The notes beneath the pieces were generated by a model. The model was not told the origin of the DNA, ran no database searches, and saw only the letters and a program-made list of their open reading frames with translations. Shown one piece after another: positions 56,933 to 64,000 of a stretch of DNA of 64,000 nt. The position numbers and the translations under genes were made by a program. Position 1 is the stretch's first letter. Every line of letters starts with the position of its first letter. Source of the DNA: Ailurus styani. Its lineage: Eukaryota > Chordata > Mammalia > Carnivora > Ailuridae. Where the stretch lies: positions 257,643-321,642 of the forward strand of contig LNAC01000273.1 in assembly GCA_002007465.1 (NCBI GenBank), read 5' to 3'.

Positions 56933-57155
56933 TTTTTTTTTTTATTTTTATTTTTTTAAATTTTATTTTTATTATTTGCCCAAGGGGTACAGGTCTGTGA
57001 ATCATCAGGCTTACATCTTTCACAGCCCTCACCAAAGCACAAACCCTCCCCAATGTCCATAACCCATCCACCCTATCCCTACCCTCCCACCCCCCAGTAA
57101 CCCTCAGTTTGTTTTATGAGATTAGAAGTCTCTTATGGTTTGTCTCCTTCCCCAT
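56933..57155 (-). mobile_element. 5'-truncated L1, antisense, young
   Basis: About 220 bases of L1 3' UTR in antisense: T/A-rich tail, 'ggggtacaggtctgtgaatc', 'ccctccccaatgtccataac', 'cctcagtttgttttatgaga', 'agtctcttatggtttgtctc'. Perfect 17-bp duplication agaatagttgcctttta at 56916-56932 and 57156-57172. Its sequence is the complement of the L1 3' region at 17701-18189 and extends further toward the normal 3' end. Confidence 0.93.
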
Positions 57156-57191
57156 AGAATAGTTGCCTTTTAATTCAAGGTTTACTTCTTT

Positions 57192-57271
57192 CATTCTCAT
57201 TACGTGAGACAGGTACAACAAATACTCATCATGCTGTCATTTTTTGGGACAGGTACAACAAATACTCATCA
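57192..57271. repeat. 40-bp tandem duplication
   Basis: The 24-base segment beginning gacaggtacaacaaatactc occurs at 57208-57231 and 57248-57271, a 40-base period, with the preceding bases more diverged. A small local duplication. Confidence 0.9.
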
Positions 57272-57336
57272 CTTTCTTCTCAAAATTGTAACTAATAATA
57301 AGCATTTAATAAAGCAAACTTCATATTAAAAGCAAG

Positions 57337-57452
57337 CCTTTATAAGGAGAGCACATGATGTTCTGAGCACTGATGAATCACTGGCCTCTACCTCTGAAAC
57401 TAATAATACACTCTATGTTAATTAATTGAATTTCAATAAATAAAAAAGCAAA
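57337..57452 (+). repeat. L1 3' terminus, sense
   Basis: Reads 'gcactgatgaatcactggcc', 'tctacctctgaaactaataa', 'tacactctatgttaattaat' and ends in AATAAATAAAA, the L1 3' end common in carnivorans. A weak duplication aaaagcaa flanks it. Confidence 0.75.
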
Positions 57453-58129
57453 GATTTAAAAATAGACAATGTTTGACTAATGTCATATTGTGTGTTAACT
57501 CTGGTAGAAAAACCCAACTAATGTTTATGTGTATAAATAAATAATGATATGATTAAACATTAATTAATGTGCTATATAATATGTATTAAAACTCTATGAA
57601 CCTATCAAGAACATTCTGCCAGGTACAGCTAGGCCTGTTGTCTTGCCATTCTTTCTATTTTTATGGTTTATAAGTAACTTACCCACCCTCACAACAGTGA
57701 AATAAAGATACATAGGCATTTAAGGTCACCTACCCCCCAACACACACACAAATTTCTCAGAATTGACTGCTCCCCTGGCAAGAGAATTGAGATTTGGATA
57801 CCGAGGGGCTTAGTAGGAAGAGTGCTACTTTTCTTAAGACATTTTAACCATGAGGGAATTCCGTTAGCAGACCAGATTCACCAGACCTCAAGCTGTGTTG
57901 TAAAACAGACCTCACTGTATCACTGGTTCATATTGGAGTTTTGAATTGCTGCCTTTCCCGGATAGACACCGCATGACTCTCTAAACATTTTAAAATTACA
58001 CAGGGTACATGGCAAACTGTCTCAGAATGCTGCTCTATAGTACCTGTTGCTGAAGAAGATTCAGAGACTAAGACACCTAGTGTTTTCCCAGAAAATGTTA
58101 CGGTAGATGGTACAGCGAAATAACATTAG
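57453..58129. other. Non-genic stretch, nothing recognised
   Basis: AT-rich then mixed sequence; no element named. Confidence 0.4.
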
Positions 58130-58312
58130 CCAACTTTGGTTGAAAGCCAGACATCTGGCATACAGCATCTAATCCTAGAAACAGTATGTAGAGGTATGGT
58201 TATGCCTATGACTGTTGTAAAGTTGAGATTCAGGAACATCAAATACCTTGCCAAGATCACAGAGCCAGCTGGGAGACAGACAGGGATTTGAATCTTGGTC
58301 CATCCAAATTCA
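58130..58312 (-). repeat. MIR SINE, antisense
   Basis: Shows 'agttgagattcaggaacatc', 'ccttgccaagatcacagagc' and 'gacagggatttgaatcttgg', the antisense MIR order. It meets an opposite MIR copy directly on its right. Confidence 0.75.
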
Positions 58313-58317
58313 GAATC

Positions 58318-58525
58318 TGAGCCAGACAGATCTTGGTTTGAAATCTCCTCTATCACTCTCTAGCTTGTGTGAGCTTGGGCAGATTTCTTAACTTTGGTGA
58401 GGCTAGTCTCCATTTACATATTTTGAAAATGGAGAGAAGGCTTACATTGCACGGCTCTCTGGAGGTTAAATATTTGAGCCAGGCTATGCTAAAGTGCTGA
58501 GCACAGAGTGTCTTCCCTCTGTGGA
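58318..58525 (+). repeat. MIR SINE, sense
   Basis: Shows 'tatcactctctagcttgtgt', 'gagcttgggcagatttctta', 'acatattttgaaaatggaga', 'gctaaagtgctgagcacaga', the sense MIR order. Forms a head-to-head pair with 58130-58312. Confidence 0.75.
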
Positions 58526-59289
58526 CCTGCCTTGAATAAGCAGTCTGTCACAGCCCTGAGCTAGTTGCTTCTGGAGACACACTTTCCATAAGACTCTCTC
58601 CTCCCACAAAGTGTTGTAGATGCAGTGGGAGAGAGAGGACAATAACTTATTATAGGAGGTGATTAGACATTTACCCCAATCTGTGAAACAGATAAAAAGG
58701 GGACACTCTGTGTGAAGGGCTGTGGGTGTGTGTAAGTTCATACACGTCCGCCCACTCAGGCTTTCCCAGCCACCTTCAGAGGTCCTGGGCCATCCTCCTG
58801 TGAACCTCCTTTGACCCTGGGACCCTGAAAACTGTCATCAGGCAAGACGATCTCTGGGGGATTTTCAAGCACAAAATCCCAGTTTCTATTGTAGGTACAC
58901 AAATATCTGTATTAATAGGCATGAATATGATAACAACCAGAGCGTATAGGTCCAGTCAGACAGAGATTGAGATCACACAGTTGCTTGTTTCATGGAAAAG
59001 GGCAGAAGAGGGTCAGTGATGGTATCAGAGGGAAGGTGGCCTTTCACAGGAATGGGCAGGATTTTAAGAGGATGAGATCACCACTGAAGAGGAAGGAGAG
59101 GAATGAAATGCATTTCAATAGAAACATATCAGGAGGAAAGGCACAACATGAAAAGAAGGAAAAGGGAAGGAAAAAGTACAAAGCATCTTTGAGATGTGTG
59201 AATAAGCTGACTCAACTGGGGCTGTAAGCACAGATGTGCAGGAAGTAGGAGAGATGGGTCTGGAAACTGGGGGTGGTGAAACATTGTTT
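58526..59289. other. Non-genic stretch, nothing recognised
   Basis: Frames at 58484-58741 (-) and 58967-59227 (+) have no domain; the latter is purine-rich. Confidence 0.35.
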
Positions 59290-59425
59290 GAAGACATGGG
59301 TGGTGGAGCCAGACAGGTGTAGCTTCGAGTTCCTGTTCTGACAATGAGCAGTTGTATGAGCAGGGACAACTGACCTAGGAGCCCCATGTCCTCCTCTGGA
59401 AAATGGAGATACCCACATTAATAAT
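59290..59425 (+). repeat. MIR SINE, sense, left part of a split copy
   Basis: Shows 'ggtggagccagacaggtgta', 'ctgacaatgagcagttgtat', 'tcctctggaaaatggagata', 'ttaataataatag'. Its continuation appears at 59690-59748 and 60238-60285, after an inserted antisense MIR and an LTR. The 113-codon antisense frame (59212-59553) runs across this and the next MIR. Confidence 0.7.
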
Positions 59426-59689
59426 AATAGTCGTGGTAGTGGTAAATGGACACAGTAACCTTTATTGAGCACCATAAGCATGGGTCTGAACATTTTAAAG
59501 GTGTTAACATAGTCTTCACAACAATCCTCCCAGGTAAATGCAATCACTGCCATATTTTGCAGGTGAGGAGACTGAGGCAGGAGAGGTTAACAAACTCGTC
59601 TAGCAAGTCCTTTGTCACACAGTTGATAAGATAAGGATTGGAATCCAGGCATTCTGGTTCTGGAATCCCCCTCATTATTAGAAGTTCAG
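59426..59689 (-). repeat. MIR SINE, antisense, inside the split MIR
   Basis: Shows 'tttattgagcaccataagca', 'cttcacaacaatcctcccag', 'gcaggtgaggagactgaggc', 'ggattggaatccaggcattc', a near full-length antisense MIR. Confidence 0.75.
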
Positions 59690-59748
59690 CCATTTACCTC
59701 ACTCAGTATGGCAAGAATTAAATGAGACAACACCTATAATAGGCCCCA
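59690..59748 (+). repeat. MIR continuation, middle part
   Basis: Shows 'cctcactcagtatggcaaga' and 'attaaatgagacaacaccta', the part of MIR that follows the 59290-59425 segment. Confidence 0.6.
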
Positions 59749-60237
59749 TGATGGGGTTCGGACATGCTACCCCCAAACTGAATATATTAAGCTGAAGGAA
59801 CTTGAGAAAATGGCAGAAGCAGGAAGGTCAGAATCCCCCCTCTCCCCTTTTCTCCTGAAACGGGTCATAAAACCCTCACGGGAGAGGGGCCCTAACTTTG
59901 CCCAGAGGTAAGCTGCATCCTTATCTCACAAGGCAAAGAAATGCCAAGAAGAACCTAGCAATTAGGCCTTGCTAAGTTTTCCCCAGTTTATTAGACTTTA
60001 CTTCATTCTCCTTAAACTACGATATTTGTACATGTCTGCCAACTCTTCATCAGACCTAGCGTAAATGTACTCAGGTCTGTTTCTCTGGGTCTTTATTTCC
60101 TTATGAAGATTCCCATGTTGTGTAAAACTTATATTAAATAAATGATGCACTTTTTTCCTGTTAATCTGTTAGTGTCAGTTTAATTTTCAGACCCAGCCAG
60201 AGACCCTAGGAGGATTGAGGAGTATTCTTTCTCTACA
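59749..60237 (+). mobile_element. Solo LTR of an ERV1-type endogenous retrovirus
   Basis: Starts TG ('tgatggggttcggacatgct') and ends CA ('ctttctctaca'). About 490 bases, with 'gtcataaaaccctcacggga', an AATAAA polyadenylation signal near 60140 and a 'cctgttaatctgttagtgtc' stretch near the right end, the layout of gammaretrovirus-like LTRs. No internal viral sequence on either side, so it is a solo LTR. A 4-bp target duplication is not obvious. It interrupts a MIR. Exact LTR family not determined. Confidence 0.7.
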
Positions 60238-60285
60238 CTAGCAAAGTGTCAGGCACAGAGTAAGGATTCAATTGAATAAATCGTA
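60238..60285 (+). repeat. MIR continuation, 3' end
   Basis: Shows 'gcaaagtgtcaggcacagag' and 'attcaattgaataaatc', the MIR 3' terminus that would follow 59748 before the LTR insertion. Confidence 0.6.
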
Positions 60286-60780
60286 GCACAGGAAAGGAGA
60301 CAGGGAGTTTGAAGCTAAGGCATAGGAAGGCTCTTGAATACCATACTTAGGGACTGTTCTGACATTTTCCAGTTGGCAATTTTTAATTATAAATGGAGTT
60401 GCAACAAACTTGTGATGTGATCAGAAACATGATTCAGAAAAATGAATCTTTTAGGATATATTAGCTTTAAACAAGAAAGAATGAGTGTAGACCAATTAGA
60501 CATTTATTGCCATAATCCTTAAGTGGGCCTGAAGAAAGGGAGGCGGCTGTGGGGAAGGAAGGAAGAAACACAGTTGTAAAAGCTATTGCAGCCACTGAGG
60601 TAAGCGCAGCCGACAAAAGATGAGTCGAGGTTTCCAGGCTGGGTGACAGGGAGGAGTGAGTGACGTCATCAACAGAAACAGATCAGAGGGAGAAACTGGA
60701 CCTTGAGGGAGAAAATGATGATTGCTTTTTTTTACAGACTGAGTTTGAGGTGATGACAAATCATGGAGGTGGAGATACAT
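60286..60780. other. Non-genic stretch, nothing recognised
   Basis: Unique-looking; the antisense 68-codon frame at 60583-60789 is not recognised. Confidence 0.4.
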
Positions 60781-61013
60781 AGAAGGCAATCAGCTTTGCA
60801 AGAACTCAGCTCCATATGATAAGCATACAACAGTTATCTAAAGTTTTTTCCTCAGGACATTCTTTTCGGTTAAATTTCATGAGCACATACTTGGTTNCAG
60901 AAGGCAATCAGCTTTGCAAGAACTCAGCTCCATATGATAAGCATACAACAGTATCTAAAGTTTTTTCCTCAGGACATTCTTTTCGGTTAAATTTCATGAG
61001 CACATACTTGGTT
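60781..61013. repeat. Duplicated segment around a single-n assembly join
   Basis: Copy 1 is 60781-60896 (116 bases) and copy 2 is 60899-61013 (115 bases; one base missing in cagttatcta versus cagtatcta). The single ambiguous base at 60897 lies between. The apparent frame 60816-61067 crosses it and is an artefact. Confidence 0.9.
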
Positions 61014-61075
61014 TATACATACATACATATATGTGTATCTGTATATGTATTACACATATATAATTGATATATATT
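61014..61075. repeat. TA/CA/TG-rich low-complexity repeat
   Basis: Imperfect ATAC, TATG and TATA units immediately right of the second copy at the assembly join, which may explain why the assembler failed there. Confidence 0.85.
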
Positions 61076-61272
61076 TATTCATAAATTCTTTGCATATACT
61101 ATTGTACATTATATAAGATGTATGCTGAAAATAATAGAAATTCCGATATTTTTCCTATGCCCCAATGGATGTTTTTGAATACCCTCCGATAGGCATATAC
61201 CTCATTTTAGAGACTACTGCAATATCTTTGACCCCTTTCCAGTGTTGGGAAGGAACCTGAATGCATTTACAT

Positions 61273-61465
61273 TGAACAAAATGAAAAAATGAACAAAACT
61301 ACTCCTCCTATGAATGAAAATTTCCCTTTTCAGAGTCTCTTACTGCTCACAGAGGAAAAAGGATTANCTGAACAAAATGAAAAAATGAACAAAACTACTC
61401 CTTCTCCTATGAATGAAAATTTCCCTTTTCAGAGTCTCTTACTGCTCACAGAGGAAAAAGGATTA
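61273..61465. repeat. Duplicated segment around a single-n assembly join
   Basis: Copy 1 is 61273-61366 (94 bases) and copy 2 is 61369-61465 (97 bases; one extra triplet in actcctcct versus actccttctcct). The ambiguous base is at 61367. The frame 61289-61516 spans it and is an artefact. Confidence 0.9.
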
Positions 61466-61504
61466 AAGAACTCATTGCCCTTTAAAACTCTCACTTACGT
61501 GCAC

Positions 61505-61710
61505 AGAGGTGTGTAAATAAGGATGTTCAATGTACCATTGTTGATAAAAGTGAAAATAATGTAAAGGTCTATCAGGAAGAAGAAGATAATACAAATTATG
61601 ATAAATCATTTTATGGAATAAAGAATGAAGGTAAACCAACATATATTGAGGGGCGAAGAATCTCCAAGACCTTATAAGTAAAAAAAATAAGTTGCAAGAA
61701 AAACAAGGCC
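61505..61710 (+). repeat. Old L1 (L1M-type) 3' fragment
   Basis: Reads 'tgtaccattgttgataaaag', 'tatggaataaagaatgaagg' and 'gaagaatctccaagacctta', the old L1 ORF2-end/3' UTR pattern in sense. It is interrupted by the SINE fragment at 61711-61840; the text to about 62280 may be further decayed L1. Confidence 0.5.
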
Positions 61711-61840
61711 TTTTTTTTTTTTAAATTTAATAGTCTTCACAAGGAGCCCAGTGTGGGGCCTGAACCCTTGACCCTGAGATCAAGACCTGAGCCAAGACGA
61801 AGGGTCAGATGTCCAACCAACTGAGTCACCCAGGTGCCCC
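61711..61840 (-). mobile_element. CAN SINE, older, antisense, truncated
   Basis: T-run, a short leftover of the body, then 'gtggggcctgaacccttgac', 'cctgagatcaagacctgagc', head end 'caactgagtcacccaggtgc'. About 130 bases, lacking most of the CT-rich body. Confidence 0.88.
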
Positions 61841-61911
61841 GAGAAGGACAATGTCTTGATGAAGAATACCCCATAACCTATAAGGAATTTTGAATGAGTA
61901 ATACATGTATT

Positions 61912-61953
61912 TTATATATATACACACACACATACACACACACACACACACAT

Positions 61954-61987
<34 letters not shown>
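61912..61987. repeat. (TA)n(CA)n(TA)n compound microsatellite
   Basis: TA units, CA units with ATA interruptions, then about 14 TA units. It produces the largest reading frame of the window (61894-62271), whose start is a translated repeat. Confidence 0.96.
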
Positions 61988-61990
<3 letters not shown>

Positions 61991-62280
61991 GCATGACATT
62001 GAATTTGAATAAGCCTCTGGATCAACTACCAATTTATAGAAATTTCAGAGAACAGAAGAATATAATGGATAATACCAGGAATGCAATCAATAAAATCCAA
62101 ATTGAGGGATATCTGTTTAGGACAAATTATTACATTATTTATTTTATTCAACCAATTATAATAATAAAAATAGTGAGAGAGAGCTGGAAGGGAACTATGA
62201 TTAAAGAGACTTCAAAGATTGAAAAATGGCAAAACTTAAATACTACAGTATTTAAGGAATCACTTGAGTGATACATTTCT
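61988..62280 (+). repeat. Possible decayed old L1 sequence
   Basis: Segments such as 'gacattgaatttgaataagc' and 'gattaaagagacttcaaaga' resemble old L1 3' UTR text. Low certainty. Confidence 0.3.
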
Positions 62281-63941
62281 CTTTCCATGTTGCTTGTTCT
62301 TTTCACAGTAAGGTGTTCATGTGCTATTTGTGTAGTTAAATATAACATTAAAAGATAAAAAAAACTGAAACACAGGACATAGGGGGTGATTTGGCAGAAT
62401 GGAAGTTCTAGATGTATATTAGAGTGGCAATCCCACTTATTAATAAAGCTGAAGATGGATTTATATTTATAAGGACATTGTGTCTAGGGTCACATAATTA
62501 CATAGTTTCAGTTAAGAAACCATAGAAATGTAGCCTATTGCAAAACCAGTGAAATGAGTTAGCTTGTAAGTTTGTTTTCTCTCACAATCTTAAGCAGTCT
62601 TGCTTTTTGTTCAGTTGGATTCCCAAATAGCACAGAGAATTTTTTTATTTGCTATCTCTGATCCTTGGCTCTAGATCCTAAGATAGTCGGACAGAATGGG
62701 CATTAGCCGTGTACAGGGAAGTTATTAACTACTGAGGTGAAAATCTCCTGGTTGATAACAGGAGCATTCTGTTATTTGACTAATGCCAAAATCTGACAAA
62801 CTGATGCCTAATATAATAAGCCTTCAGTTCTAAAGGACAATTGAGTTCAAGAGTGGGGGAACTTCACCATGACGGAGGAAATAGGCATCCTTTCAGTATT
62901 TTTTATTCTCCACGTTTGCTTCAGGTCTTTTAAATCACATCTTTATTTGGTTGCTTCGTGTAAGGTCACAGAAAATTTTGCTTCCTGAAACACCGTTATA
63001 AACAAGTATCGGTGTTTCTTTAAGCTTACTGACCAGAGGAGTATCTGATTTGGGAGTAAGAATTTGTTAATCTGTTAGTAAGGCTCTGTCCCAATCCACA
63101 CTTACAAACTGTTTTCAACATATTCTTGGTTTGATATTTAGATGCTAACAGAGATGGTAGGAATTGTGCACTTGGATTTTTTTTTTTTTTCTAATTCTGG
63201 TAACTAGTAGAGAACTCTAAACTGAAATGAAGAAAGAAAGAAAAAAAAAACAACCCAGTGTGCATCTTCCCTTTTCCACGACCAACAATTTCTAAGCTAT
63301 TTTGCAAATATAGGACAGCTGCTTTATTGAGCTAAAAAAACACTACAAAATGTAATGATAGCACTTTGGACTCTATTCTGATCTCCCTTAAACTCCACAC
63401 AGCTTGGATTTTTCTGTAATTTTAATGAAAATGTGGCATGGCACATCTCTCTCATTTAAATTATGCACTGTCAGTATTTTCCTTCTTTGCAACTGAAGCA
63501 CTTCTTGGGAAACATGCCAGGTACAAGAAGGGAGGGTGAAAGCCGAAAATAGCAAATGGAGGTGGGGGTGGGGGAAGGAACCGGACTAAACAAACACACA
63601 CTCCATACAGCCATGTTTTTAAAGACTTGCAAATCACTGGGAAATGGGGTACAGAAGTTCAAGTAGGATTAAGGTAGCTTTAGCAAGCCTAAATGGGGCT
63701 AAACACAGGCCAAAGTAGGGCTACAAGTCAAACCTCGAAAACCCTGTTGATTTGTTAAAAACTAACACAAGATTTCATTCATTTTAATGTGATATCAAGA
63801 GTACATCTTATTACTACTTAGCGACATAGGGCTTGATAAAAGTCACTAGTGTTTCCCTATACCAGTGACAATTTCACAATTAAGAAAACCTTCTCCCTTC
63901 ACCTGTCATGCCCCTCTTTTATTTTCTAAGCAAGAATCTGT
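62281..63941. other. Non-genic stretch, nothing recognised
   Basis: T-run at about 63178-63191 and an A-run at about 63241-63250. The segment 63330-63510 is complex and repeat-free and might be constrained. No supported exon. Confidence 0.35.
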
Positions 63942-64000
63942 CATTCCTTCATTTAACCAGTATTTGCTGAGTGAAGAGCTTGAGTGAAGAACAAGACAGA
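63942..64000 (-). repeat. L2 3' end fragment, cut by window edge
   Basis: Reads 'cattccttcatttaaccagt', 'atttgctgagtgaagagctt' and 'gtgaagaacaagacaga', the antisense L2 end with an internal gap. It runs off the right edge. Confidence 0.45.

Noticed and set aside
59212..59553. 113-codon antisense frame
   Set aside because: It runs across two opposed MIR copies and has no recognisable domain or splice context.
61894..62271. Longest reading frame of the window (125 codons)
   Set aside because: Its first third is a translated CA/TA microsatellite and the rest looks like decayed old L1 text; no domain.
1..64000. CRISPR arrays, operons, rRNA or prophage
   Set aside because: The sequence is mammalian nuclear DNA; no evenly spaced direct repeats with unique spacers and no prokaryotic gene organisation.

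Overview
This is AT-rich, repeat-dense nuclear DNA from a placental mammal of the order Carnivora, very probably a mustelid (weasel, ferret, mink, badger or otter group). The main evidence is 24 copies of tRNA-Lys-derived CAN SINEs, which are restricted to carnivorans. Eight of these (or their reverse complements) carry the 'gggttaaagcctctgcc' head and 'gcctacttgtgat' tail that I associate with mustelid CAN SINEs. No reading frame exceeds 125 codons, and every one I checked is either a translated SINE, a translated microsatellite or an unremarkable chance frame. I find no protein-coding gene, rRNA, functional tRNA or CRISPR array. The window is best read as intergenic or large-intron sequence.

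Layout. 0-9 kb: sparse old repeats (L2, old L1, a small hAT element, MIRs) and one young SINE. 9.4-19.7 kb: SINE-rich, with a fossil hAT DNA transposon of about 2 kb (12.4-14.4 kb) that still shows transposase fragments and has been hit by three SINEs, plus an L1 3' end and a long L2 remnant. 19.7-27.5 kb: no CAN SINE; it contains a candidate conserved regulatory element at 23.3-23.7 kb and an ancient L3/CR1-type LINE at 26.3-27.1 kb. 27.5-32.6 kb: SINE cluster. 32.6-39.3 kb: a second SINE-free interval with several unique stretches that look like conserved noncoding DNA, a G-quadruplex-type tract and one weak candidate exon. 39.3-57.5 kb: mixed SINE, L2, MIR, MER5-like and L1 copies. 58-60.3 kb: a MIR-rich block in which an ERV1-type solo LTR interrupts a MIR. 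60.3-64 kb: old L1 sequence, microsatellites and two assembly joins.

Three single 'n' characters (44459, 60897, 61367) each separate two nearly identical 94-128 bp copies of the same sequence. These look like unmerged contig overlaps, not biology.

There is no operon-like or pathway-like system here. The points most worth a second look are the two transposon-depleted intervals (candidate long-range enhancers of a developmental gene), the hAT fossil, and the nesting order of the repeats. Family names for old repeats rest on remembered consensus patterns without a database search, and their boundaries are approximate.
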